Part shown: positions 32,161 through 40,597 of the stretch, one piece after another
How positions within the stretch are numbered: position 1 is the stretch's first letter
Layout of the letters: every line of letters starts with the position of its first letter
Program-made: the position numbers and the translations under genes
Assembly (NCBI RefSeq): GCF_001039045.1
Contig: NZ_LFEE01000038.1
Span: 1 to 64,000, forward strand
DNA: 64,000 bases
Origin: Lactiplantibacillus herbarum
GTDB lineage: Bacteria; Bacillota; Bacilli; Lactobacillales; Lactobacillaceae
Reading direction: 5' to 3'
Notes under the pieces: generated by a model
Seen by the model: the letters and a program-made list of their open reading frames with translations, nothing else
Database searches by the model: none
Told to the model about the DNA's origin: nothing

Positions 32161-35100
32161 TTAATCTAAATCACGTTTGCGTCGCCGACCTAGACCAATC
32201 CCTACACCACCGCTCAGTACCATTAAGGCTAAGCCTAATAGTGCTAATTGCTGATCTGATTGTTCATCAGTCTGTGGCAAAGTTGCCGCTTTATCAGTTG
32301 AAGAACCCGATGTTGCCGTGGCCTTAGTTGTTGACTTAACCACAGTAGCATTCACTTTTATCGATGATTCAGTTACCTGACCAGACGTTGTCCCCTGATT
32401 TGCACTTGAACTATCGCCAGTTTCTGATTGAATTTCATCAGGACTAACTACCGTTTCAGTATCAGTTGATGTGTCTGGTTTTGCCGGTGTTTCAGGTTCC
32501 GTTGACTTAACTGGCTTAGTATCTGGCTCACTCGGTTCGCTTGGATAAACAGTCTTCACTTGTTGATACGTAATAACCGTATCTTCGGTCACAGACGTTG
32601 GCGTTGGGTAGTAGTACCCTTTGCTTAAATCATTAGCGTCAACCGGCGTCAAGTCCTTGCCATTTGCTTGTGGCGTATAGTCTTTAACATATGGCACCGT
32701 TGAATCTGCTGGCGTCGTCACTTTGGTTGGATCAGTCGTATCGTTAGGATAAGTTACTGAACTCTTATCCCCACTTGGATTAGTAATCTGATAACTACCA
32801 ACCTTCGTGTACACGATGTTTACAACTTGGGCAGTCGTCCCGTCACTATAAGTGATTATTGTTGTGGTGCCATCCTTAGTTAACACATAGCCATTAACTA
32901 GCTTATCACTAGTCGTGATGGTGCTGAAGTCAGCAGTCGCACCAGTTGTCCCAGTTACCACATATGAGCTCTGACCAGCGGCGTTCTTCACCGGATTGCC
33001 GTTTTTATCAACTAGGTTAACCGTAATCGTTTGCTTATTGGCCGTGTAACTAATCGCCGTATCTTCAGTTGCTGAGACTGGCGTTGGGTAATAGTAACCC
33101 TTGCTTAAATCATTAACATCGACTGGCGTCAAATTCTGACCATTCGATTGTGGTGTATAGCCAGCCACGTATGGCACGGTTGAATCTGTTGGCGTCATCA
33201 CCTTCGTTGGATCAGTCGTGTCATTTGGATAACCGACTGAACTCGTGCTGCCCTTAGGATCCGTAATCTGATAACTACCAACCGGCGTGTACACAATATT
33301 CACAACTTGTGCAGTTGTCCCGTCACCATATGTGATCGTAATGGTCGTGCCATCCTGGGTTAAAACATAGCCATTAACGAGTTTGTCGCTAGTCGTGATA
33401 CCACTGAAATCAGCAGTTGCACCCGTCGTCCCAGTCACCGTATACGAACTCTGACCAGCAGCATTCTTCACCGCATTACCGTTTTTATCGACTAAATTAA
33501 CCGTAATTGTCTGCTTATTAGCCGTATAACTAATCAACGTATCTTCAGTTGCCGATGTTGGCGTTGGGTAATAATAGCCCTTACTCAAATCAGTCGCATC
33601 AACTGGTGTCAGTTTCTGACCATTAACTTGTGGCGTGTAACCGGCCACGTATGGCACCGTCGTATCCGCTGGCGTCGGGATTTTAGTTGGATCAGTCGCA
33701 TCGTTAGGATATTGTAACGAACTAGTTGTCCCATCAGGGCTAGTCGTCTGGTAACTACCGACCGGCGTATACACGATGTTTACTATTTGTGCAATCGTGC
33801 CGTCACCATAAGTGATCGTGGTGGTCGTGCCATCCTTGGTTAAAACGTAACCTTTAACTAGTTTATCGCTAGTCGTGATGCCACTGAAATCAGCAGTATC
33901 GTCCGTCTTACCAGTAACGGTATACGTGCTCTGACCAGCCGTGTTCTTCACTGCATTACCATTTTTATCAACCAAGTTAACCGTAATCGTTTGCGTATTA
34001 GCCTGATAACTAATCGCGGTATCGGTCCCCGGATCAACCGGCGTTGGGTAATTGTAGCCCTTACTCAAATCAGTCGCATCAACGGGGGTTAAATCTTTGC
34101 CATTAACTTGTGGTGTATAACCAGCCACATACGGTACTGTCGAATCAGTTGGTGTCACAATCTTAGCTGGGTCATCAGGATCATTCACATATTGAATCGT
34201 CGTGGTTGAACCATCCTTACCCGTAATGACATAAGAACCGAGTTTACGATAACTATAAGTTACTGAAACGTCGCCAGTATTGATGCTAGTTACATCACTT
34301 GGCAAGGTCGTAAACGTCCCGTTGGCATTGCTTGGTGTGGTTACTAGGTAATACCCCTTAATCACAGACGCATTGGTCGTATAACTATCATTATAGTTAT
34401 GTCCACCAGTCGTAACCGCCGTCTTGATCACATTGCCGTTCTCATCAACATAGTTAATCGTCAGTTGATAATCATTCGAGGTGATATCCAGCGTCCCATC
34501 AACCACGGTAACGTCATAATTATCGTTAGCCGTGTAGGTTGCCGACATATCATACGTACCAATAGCCGTTTGACCAGCACTAAGCGTGTAATCTAAACTG
34601 TCGCCATCAGCTAAACCGCTGACTGTTCCCGTCGCACCATGGTTCTTGCCATCGTACTTATAAGTGCCACCCGTCACCGTGATCGTAGCAGGTCGCTTGG
34701 TAATCGTGAAAGTCCCACCGACGTTAACGTCTTGCGCAATCAGTAAACCATCGTTGGCAGCTGCTAAGTCAGCCATACCGTCTGCATTTAAAGTAACTTG
34801 ATAGCTGCCCGCGTTCTGATTGATTGCTGACGTGTCGATGTACTTAGCGGCCACTTTGTACGCCGTTGAACCACTGATAACTGGCACAGAACTATCCACA
34901 GTCCAATCAGCTGGCGCTGTGTATTCACTTGGCAAATAAACCGTGTAGTACGCCGGATCAGTAGCTGAATTATTATCATAGACTTTCTGCTGATTAGCGA
35001 TAGTAATCACCGCCGTCGCATCCGTTGTAGCTTCCACATATTTTTCATAGTAAGCAACGTAGGTTTGACCAGCAACCACACTACCTTCCGTCACCGAACT

Positions 35101-37497
35101 AGTAATCTGATCATAAGTTTGCGTTGTTGGGACCGCACTAGTACGCAAATAATAAGTCACACCATCTTTAACAATGGTTGATGGTAACTTAGTTAGTGGA
35201 TTGTAAGTTGTCCCACTATTACCTGTAAAAGTTACATTATCTGCAAGTATATCGCCATTGGTTGAGACCAATTGATACGTATCTTCAACCTGAGCAGTAA
35301 ATAACTGGAAGTGATAAATATAGGCATAATATTGTGAGAGACCTGTAACGGCATCGCTAATCCCCAGTGCATCAGCTACTTGTGGCACATTCGCATAACC
35401 ATATAAGTTAAACGTATAACTCCCACCATTGACACTCGCATCATCCGTCGCATACAATACCGCAGAATCCTGGCTAGCAGCATCCGTTCCGATAGCGCCG
35501 CTAGTAATACCTGATCCATACGTTGCAATAATTGGCGTTTCCGTATAGTAAGTCGTGTTATATAGTGTATTGTAGGTCGGCGCGTATGCAAATTGAATGG
35601 CAAACGTCTGCCGACCATTATAGTCGGCTAGCTTTGTTACCGTCACATCACCATAAGTAGTCCCCGTGGCTGCTAACATGCTTTCAATCTCTGCTTTGAG
35701 TGTAGCGGTAGGGTCAGTTGAAGTTGAATAAGTCCCATCCGCATTTTTAGTTGCAACCGCAAAACCAGCTGGAATAATGACATAGTCTGAAATATTATTA
35801 ACGACTGTCCCGACCTGAGTCGTCTGTGCGAAGTTTAATAACCGTAACTGTAAGAATAGCGTTGAACCATAAGCAACCTTCAACGTTGACGTATAATTAC
35901 TAGGGCTATTACTGGTATAACCGGCCTTGATACCAACAGTTGCGTAAAAGTTACTAGGGGTTGCTACTGTCCCTGACGTCTTCGCCACAATTTGAATTGC
36001 ACCTGCACTAATATCGCTACTATCAAACGTTACTGTCGGGTTAGCGGCAGCCAAAGTTTCAATGGCTGCATCCGTTAACATCACACTATAGTTGCCAATC
36101 GTATAGCGATCAACGTTAGTGATATCAATATAGCTACGGGGTACCGTATACACAATTGAAGATTGGGCTGTATTGTTATAAAAAACTGTCCAATCACTTG
36201 GAACGACATAATTACTAGCTACCGAAATCGTAATATTTGATGGTAGTCCCGCTGCCACAACCGACGTCGCAGTACCAATCGTAACGATTGCATGTGACTT
36301 GATCATTAACTGGCCGCTATTAACTGAGCTACTATTAATCGCATAATTAGGATTAGCTGCCTGCAATTTGCTAAGACCTTGTGCCGTCAAACTCAGCGTA
36401 TAAGTTCCCGCTGCCGTATTTGTCATCGGTGTCAAATCGCCCGTATTACTGGCAATCGTATAGATTTTGGTTAGCCCATCGCTAGATGTACTCTTATAAG
36501 TCCAATCACTCGGTACTGCATAAGTCACCGGAACATCTACCGTATAACTCGCTGGTAAATCATCACCGTAATTCACACTTGTTGATTCAACAGTAATTGA
36601 GCCAGTTGGCACTGGTGCCTTTCCAATCGTCAGTGTTCCAGTCACGACATTAGCCGCTGTCAAATCAGTACCAGTATTGGCCTTATTCAACTTGGCCAGT
36701 CCTGAACTAGATAATGCAATCGTATAAGTCCCAACGCCCGCACTGAACTGAGTGGTATCAATATCCGTTATATCAGTAACCGTATAGACATTAGCTACTG
36801 ACGTTGAAGCCCACCCTGATGCTGCTTTAGTCCCAGCAGCTAAGGTCACCGTATACTTATTAGGGGTACTAGTCGTCCCATCATAGGTCTTTGATGTTGA
36901 ATTGACGGTGACTATCGTACTCGTAGTTGCTGCACTAACTGCTCGTGACAGTTTAGTGACACTTTTAGTAGCAGTTGCCGTCTGCTTACTTGAACTAGCA
37001 CTCGTTGCAGCACTTTTTGAACTTGCTGAAGAAGCAGTGGCCGCTTCACTAGTTTCGCTTTGTTTAGCAGTCTTAGATACAGAGCTCGTCGAAACAGTCG
37101 AACTTGATTCACTGGACGAGCTGGCAGCACTTTCTGAACTTGATGAACTTGCCGCACTCGTTGAGCTACTGCTAGAACTGGTTGAACTAGCCGTCGAACT
37201 GCTGCTTGTCTTATCAGTTGTCGAGTCACTACTACTCGTTGTACTGGTAGTTGCAATAGCTGACGTCTTTAGTGTCACAGCCTTAGCCGTGGAACTAGTG
37301 GCCGTGCTACTACTATCCGTACTTGTCGAACTAGTTGCAGCGCTCGTTGTCTCACTGGCCTGAGCCCGTAAGCCACCCATCCCGATCGTAAATGTACTAA
37401 TACCGGCAATTATCCAGATTCGACCCTTTTTATACATTTTGTAGGTCCGTTTCTCGGACATTTCAGCTGTTTTTAAGTTGCGGCGACGCTTCCACAT
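32161..37497 (-). CDS. LPXTG-anchored MBG/MucBP-like repeat adhesin with KxYKxGKxW signal peptide
   Basis: 1778 aa from the ATG at 37497, ten bases after TAGGAG. Order: long signal peptide with KMYKKGRIW; Ser/Thr-rich stalk (about 50-190); MBG-type beta repeats (KTYDGTTSTPNKYTV near 205, others near 310, 410, 850 and 945); a ~300-residue unique domain (515-830); one MucBP-like unit (LTINYVDENGNVIKT); three full and one partial 160-aa repeats; a low-complexity spacer; the sortase motif LPQTDE; one TM segment; and GRRRKRD. Sortase would link it to peptidoglycan, exposing the unique domain as the likely binding part. The accessory Sec pathway is known to handle many KxYKxGKxW proteins; no secA2/secY2 is in this window. 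The repeats are nearly identical in DNA. Confidence 0.95.
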   Translation of the reverse strand: MWKRRRNLKTAEMSEKRTYKMYKKGRIWIIAGISTFTIGMGGLRAQASETTSAATSSTSTDSSSTATSSTAKAVTLKTSAIATTSTTSSSDSTTDKTSSSSTASSTSSSSSSTSAASSSSSESAASSSSESSSTVSTSSVSKTAKQSETSEAATASSASSKSAATSASSSKQTATATKSVTKLSRAVSAATTSTIVTVNSTSKTYDGTTSTPNKYTVTLAAGTKAASGWASTSVANVYTVTDITDIDTTQFSAGVGTYTIALSSSGLAKLNKANTGTDLTAANVVTGTLTIGKAPVPTGSITVESTSVNYGDDLPASYTVDVPVTYAVPSDWTYKSTSSDGLTKIYTIASNTGDLTPMTNTAAGTYTLSLTAQGLSKLQAANPNYAINSSSVNSGQLMIKSHAIVTIGTATSVVAAGLPSNITISVASNYVVPSDWTVFYNNTAQSSIVYTVPRSYIDITNVDRYTIGNYSVMLTDAAIETLAAANPTVTFDSSDISAGAIQIVAKTSGTVATPSNFYATVGIKAGYTSNSPSNYTSTLKVAYGSTLFLQLRLLNFAQTTQVGTVVNNISDYVIIPAGFAVATKNADGTYSTSTDPTATLKAEIESMLAATGTTYGDVTVTKLADYNGRQTFAIQFAYAPTYNTLYNTTYYTETPIIATYGSGITSGAIGTDAASQDSAVLYATDDASVNGGSYTFNLYGYANVPQVADALGISDAVTGLSQYYAYIYHFQLFTAQVEDTYQLVSTNGDILADNVTFTGNSGTTYNPLTKLPSTIVKDGVTYYLRTSAVPTTQTYDQITSSVTEGSVVAGQTYVAYYEKYVEATTDATAVITIANQQKVYDNNSATDPAYYTVYLPSEYTAPADWTVDSSVPVISGSTAYKVAAKYIDTSAINQNAGSYQVTLNADGMADLAAANDGLLIAQDVNVGGTFTITKRPATITVTGGTYKYDGKNHGATGTVSGLADGDSLDYTLSAGQTAIGTYDMSATYTANDNYDVTVVDGTLDITSNDYQLTINYVDENGNVIKTAVTTGGHNYNDSYTTNASVIKGYYLVTTPSNANGTFTTLPSDVTSINTGDVSVTYSYRKLGSYVITGKDGSTTTIQYVNDPDDPAKIVTPTDSTVPYVAGYTPQVNGKDLTPVDATDLSKGYNYPTPVDPGTDTAISYQANTQTITVNLVDKNGNAVKNTAGQSTYTVTGKTDDTADFSGITTSDKLVKGYVLTKDGTTTTITYGDGTIAQIVNIVYTPVGSYQTTSPDGTTSSLQYPNDATDPTKIPTPADTTVPYVAGYTPQVNGQKLTPVDATDLSKGYYYPTPTSATEDTLISYTANKQTITVNLVDKNGNAVKNAAGQSSYTVTGTTGATADFSGITTSDKLVNGYVLTQDGTTITITYGDGTTAQVVNIVYTPVGSYQITDPKGSTSSVGYPNDTTDPTKVMTPTDSTVPYVAGYTPQSNGQNLTPVDVNDLSKGYYYPTPVSATEDTAISYTANKQTITVNLVDKNGNPVKNAAGQSSYVVTGTTGATADFSTITTSDKLVNGYVLTKDGTTTIITYSDGTTAQVVNIVYTKVGSYQITNPSGDKSSVTYPNDTTDPTKVTTPADSTVPYVKDYTPQANGKDLTPVDANDLSKGYYYPTPTSVTEDTVITYQQVKTVYPSEPSEPDTKPVKSTEPETPAKPDTSTDTETVVSPDEIQSETGDSSSANQGTTSGQVTESSIKVNATVVKSTTKATATSGSSTDKAATLPQTDEQSDQQLALLGLALMVLSGGVGIGLGRRRKRDLD
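32581..34240 (-). repeat. 480-bp tandem repeats inside the adhesin gene
   Basis: Unit boundaries recur at 32581, 33061, 33541 and 34021, exactly 480 bases (160 codons) apart. That gives three full units and a diverged partial fourth. Identity by eye is roughly 85-90%. Exact spacing points to duplication by unequal recombination. Confidence 0.85.
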
Positions 37498-37785
37498 ATC
37501 TAATTCACTCCTACAATTCAAACTATAATTATTTTTATTTATATATTCGTTTATAAAATCTTACATATCACTTATTAGTATACCTCATATATCAATAAGC
37601 CCGAGAATTATTTACAAAGTTTCAAAGTTTTATCACATTTAGATTGAACACCTATCACCGCACTTTCAAGTTCAACTTATTATCCACCAAAAGCGCTGAC
37701 TTAATAGGTTTTCCAGCTTCCAAGATTACGTTCATCCTTTATCTAATCTTGGTCATCACTCCTATCATTCCTAAAGTCTAAATAG
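37498..37785. other. AT-rich intergenic region between adhesin and marR promoters
   Basis: About 290 bases with no gene. The left part is very AT-rich and should hold the adhesin promoter; a minus-strand TATACT lies at about 37578-37583 without a clear -35. The right part leads to the marR promoter. Confidence 0.5.
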
Positions 37786-37849
37786 TTGCTTTTTACGATT
37801 TATGCGTGTATAGTTCTAAATATAGTTAGCTAGCTAACTATATTTAGAA
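37786..37849 (+). promoter_or_regulatory. marR promoter with 36-bp perfect palindromic operator
   Basis: -35 TTGCTT (37786-37791), 17-base spacer, -10 TATAGT (37809-37814). TTCTAAATATAGTTAGCT followed at once by its exact complement spans 37814-37849, from the -10 to the ribosome site. This covers the transcription start, a classic place for MarR autorepression. Confidence 0.8.
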
Positions 37850-37859
37850 GGAGGCTTAT

Positions 37860-38405
37860 ATGGACGACTTTAAATTCAACGACCGTCCCAACACCGGGCG
37901 GCTTGGCCAAACGATTAGTGAATACGCGACTGCCGACACTAATGTTGACGCCGCTGCACTATTCCTAGATTTACAATGGACCTATCGCGAGATGCAAAAG
38001 GCCTACGATGATGTCCTTGCAGAATATGACTTAACGGAAACGCGCTTCATCATTCTAATGTTTCTCTTCCGGGCAGATCAGCAACAGTTGGCTCCTTCGG
38101 AAATTGCAACCAAACTGGGCGCTACTCGACCAACCGTGACGAAGATTCTCAACAAACTGGTCGTCAACGGTTGGGTCACCAAGGTCAGCGCGGTTAACGA
38201 TAAGCGTTCCGTGATGATTGAACTAACCACAACTGGCACACTTGTCTTGGAAAAGTTCCTACCACATAACTTCGAAGCTGTACAAGTCATCATGTCAGAA
38301 TTGTCACAAGATGAGATCACCACCCTTTCAACACTGCTCCACAAAGTAACCATCGGTACTAACAAACTCAACGAAAAGAAGGAAACTAATCATGGAAACC
38401 ACTAA
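37860..38405 (+). CDS. MarR-family transcriptional regulator
   Basis: 181 aa, longer than the usual ~145 because of a 35-residue N-terminal lead (MDDFKFNDRPNTGRLGQTIS). Winged HTH is clear: QLAPSEIATKLGATRPTVTK, ILNKLVVNGWVTKVSAVNDK, RSVMIELTTTG. MarR proteins act as dimers and sense phenolics, oxidants or other small molecules. ATG behind AGAAGGAGG. It overlaps the rhodanese gene by 14 bases, so the two are one operon, probably autorepressed through the palindrome. Confidence 0.93.
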   Translation: MDDFKFNDRPNTGRLGQTISEYATADTNVDAAALFLDLQWTYREMQKAYDDVLAEYDLTETRFIILMFLFRADQQQLAPSEIATKLGATRPTVTKILNKLVVNGWVTKVSAVNDKRSVMIELTTTGTLVLEKFLPHNFEAVQVIMSELSQDEITTLSTLLHKVTIGTNKLNEKKETNHGNH

Positions 38406-38754
38406 AATCGATTTTTTGAAAACGTACTTAAGCCTATACATTGACCACCAAACCGTTGTCGCTGATGCTCAAAAAGATAATCCTGAATACGTCATCTTAG
38501 ACGTTCGTAACGCCCCAGCTCAGATTAAGAAGGACCAGATCAAGGGTGCTATCGCCATGCCTGCTAAGGACTTAGCCAACCGTTTGTCAGAACTAGATCC
38601 ATCCAAAACTTACGTTGTCTACGACTGGACTGCTGGCACGACTCTTGGCAAAGTCGCTCTATTAACCTTGTTATCCGCCGACTTCAAAGCCTTCGAATTA
38701 TCCTGTGCACTAGAAGGCTGGAAGGGCATGCACCTGCCAATCGAAACAATCTAA
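38392..38754 (+). CDS. Rhodanese-fold protein lacking the catalytic cysteine
   Basis: 120 aa, single rhodanese domain: VILDVRNAPAQIKKDQIKGA (CH2A-like), then the active-site strand TYVVYDWTAGTTLGKVALLT, and LEGWKGMHLP at the end. The position that should be Cys is Asp78, so persulfide transfer is not expected. The only Cys (SCALEGW) is elsewhere. Rhodanese-like domains without Cys act as binding or sensing domains in other proteins. ATG behind AAGGAA, inside the end of marR. As partner of a MarR regulator it could modulate it or serve sulfur or oxidant stress; both ideas are inference. Confidence 0.85.
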   Translation: METTKIDFLKTYLSLYIDHQTVVADAQKDNPEYVILDVRNAPAQIKKDQIKGAIAMPAKDLANRLSELDPSKTYVVYDWTAGTTLGKVALLTLLSADFKAFELSCALEGWKGMHLPIETI

Positions 38755-38799
38755 CAATCGATTCACTTAGCATTCTCAATATAGAAAAATAGCATTAAG

Positions 38800-38857
38800 A
38801 AAATGGCGTGCTTCGCTGAGATCAGGAAGAAATTCCAATCTCAGCGATGCACGCCAT
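38800..38857 (-). terminator. Terminator of the methyltransferase gene, shared with the marR operon
   Basis: 21-base arms (38802-38822 and 38837-38857; AATGGCGTG, CGCTGAGAT) with two unpaired positions between convergent genes. Confidence 0.78.
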
Positions 38858-38895
38858 TCGTTTATATTAGTTTAATTAGTCTTCATATTGTCGCA

Positions 38896-39618
38896 CTACT
38901 GCTTCACGCCACGAACTAGATAACTTCCCATCCACGGTCCTGACCACCAACCGTTAATGCCTAGTTTTTTGGATTCAGTAATCTGAACGTGATTAGCTAA
39001 AAAGACATCTTGATACTGCATTGAACAATGCCCGGTATCAATAATTGCAATCGTACCACCCGGCTTAAGTACCCGAATAGCTTCCTCGACCGCCTGATTA
39101 CGTCGCTTAAAACGTTTAATATTATGAAACGCAAAGCTGGTCGTCACAACGTCGAACTGATTGTCATCAAACGGCAACTCCGCCATATCTCCGGTCACCA
39201 GCTCAGTACGATCAGCGACGTTTAAATCATCCAAATTCCGCTGCGCCTGCTTCACCCCATTATTAGACTGGTCACGTGAACGCCACAGGTCAATCCCCGT
39301 CACTTTACCAGGCTTAACTAGTTGTTGAGCAACTCGTGTTAGCAACGCTCCGCGACCACACCCGACATCTAAAACTTGGGCGTGTGGATCAATAGCTAAC
39401 TGCTGAATCAATTGGTCAAATAGCCGGTACTTACCGCGCATCGTTGTGTGTAAAGCGATTCCTGCGCCGATAACCATCATGGCACCAAGAACCATTTCAA
39501 CAACCACACTGTAATTCATCCGGTTCAAATAACCGTAGATAAGTAACCAAACTCCCCCAACTAAGTAAACTAGTGGTAACAGTGGTGCGTCAATGCCAAA
39601 ACGCTTAACATTCATCAT
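38896..39618 (-). CDS. Membrane-anchored class I SAM methyltransferase
   Basis: 240 aa. Residues 12-60 hold two hydrophobic segments (LVYLVGGVWLLIYGYL, VVEMVLGAMMVIGAGIAL). The catalytic part follows with motif I VLDVGCGRGALL, acidic TGIDLW, DMAELPFDDNQFDVV, and RVLKPGG, which is typical of UbiE/Methyltransf_11 enzymes. Anchoring suggests a membrane lipid or quinone-like substrate; this is not shown. Behind GGGGGAATA; either of two adjacent ATG codons may start. It follows the TetR gene by about 90 bases in the same direction and is probably its target. Confidence 0.88.
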   Translation of the reverse strand: MMNVKRFGIDAPLLPLVYLVGGVWLLIYGYLNRMNYSVVVEMVLGAMMVIGAGIALHTTMRGKYRLFDQLIQQLAIDPHAQVLDVGCGRGALLTRVAQQLVKPGKVTGIDLWRSRDQSNNGVKQAQRNLDDLNVADRTELVTGDMAELPFDDNQFDVVTTSFAFHNIKRFKRRNQAVEEAIRVLKPGGTIAIIDTGHCSMQYQDVFLANHVQITESKKLGINGWWSGPWMGSYLVRGVKQ

Positions 39619-39709
39619 TATTCCCCCAAAATCATTCCAGTAAGTATCAGAATCCCGCTGATACCTCTGCTGTTATCAAATAAGTCCCTTCCTACTTGCA
39701 ATTAAGCCG

Positions 39710-40369
39710 CTACTGTTCCGTTAGTGCTGGGCTAAACGTCTTCGTTAACAGCTGCACAACAAAGTCCAGTTGTCGCTGCGTCTCAGTTCCTGGCAACTCC
39801 AACGTGGTTCGTGCAAAATAGCCAACTAATAGTGACAACATGGTCTGAATAATCAAGTCATTAGGCCAATCAACCATTAAATGACGCGCTTTTAAATCAT
39901 CCAACGTCGCCATCATCTGTTGCACAACACCAGGGGCCACGTGAGCCATCACAGCTTGACGGCCATCCGAAGTGAAGAATACCATCTCCATCAGCACTTT
40001 TAATTCTTGCAAGTTATCATTAACGAAGCTGAACCGGTCTGAAAATACTGCTCTGAAAAAATCTTCCAGCCGCTCGTACTTGGTCTGCAATTCATCCCGC
40101 GAAAAATCCGCCGCTAAGGAAGGAAAGATATGGTCAATGATAGGCGCAATCACAGCTTCCCGTAAGGCTTCCTTAGTTTTATAACGGCGATACACCGTTC
40201 CCTCAGCCACACCAGCCTTTTGCGCAATATCACTTGTACTCGTGTGATCAAACCCCTGTTCAGCGAACAATTCCAAACTAGCTTGTAAGATAGCCCGTTG
40301 CTTGTCTGTCAGTGTCTGATCAGCGGCGACGGTTTGTTCAAAGTAGTCCCGAATACCCTTTTGTTCCAA
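39710..40369 (-). CDS. TetR-family regulator
   Basis: 219 aa from the TTG at 40369, eight bases after GGAAGG; a GTG at 40378 abuts that site. HTH at about residues 25-65 (LELFAEQGFDHTSTSDIAQK, AGVAEGTVYRRYKTKEALRE), a helical ligand domain after. It is upstream of the membrane methyltransferase, in the same direction. No clear dyad found in its 5' region. Confidence 0.9.
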   Translation of the reverse strand: MEQKGIRDYFEQTVAADQTLTDKQRAILQASLELFAEQGFDHTSTSDIAQKAGVAEGTVYRRYKTKEALREAVIAPIIDHIFPSLAADFSRDELQTKYERLEDFFRAVFSDRFSFVNDNLQELKVLMEMVFFTSDGRQAVMAHVAPGVVQQMMATLDDLKARHLMVDWPNDLIIQTMLSLLVGYFARTTLELPGTETQRQLDFVVQLLTKTFSPALTEQ

Positions 40370-40523
40370 AAATGACACCTTCCGATACTGTCCTAATAAT
40401 AAGGTTATTTATGCTTAATATTACCATAGATCCAAATACGATTAGTGCGGCATAATCAATATTTAGTGCTTAATTAGGTCTCTTGGCACCGCCACGCTCA
40501 AAAGTAAACCCAGTTAAATAGCT

Positions 40524-40555
40524 AAAAGCCCCAACTCCATTACGAGTTGAGGCTT
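40524..40555 (-). terminator. Terminator of the DUF285 surface protein gene
   Basis: AAGCCCCAACTC (40526-40537) pairs with GAGTTGAGGCTT (40544-40555), with one A-C on the plus strand that is G-U on the minus-strand RNA; TTTTAG follows. Confidence 0.8.
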
Positions 40556-40597
40556 CTAGTGGTTTAACTAATGATTAAACCGTCCAGTAATATTTAA

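Noticed and set aside
36902-37363. Hydrophobic plus-strand 153-codon frame opposite the Ser/Thr-rich stalk
   Set aside because: Antisense of Ser/Thr codons gives Val/Leu/Ala-rich shadows. The same effect produces the frame at 44970-45425. Neither has a ribosome site.
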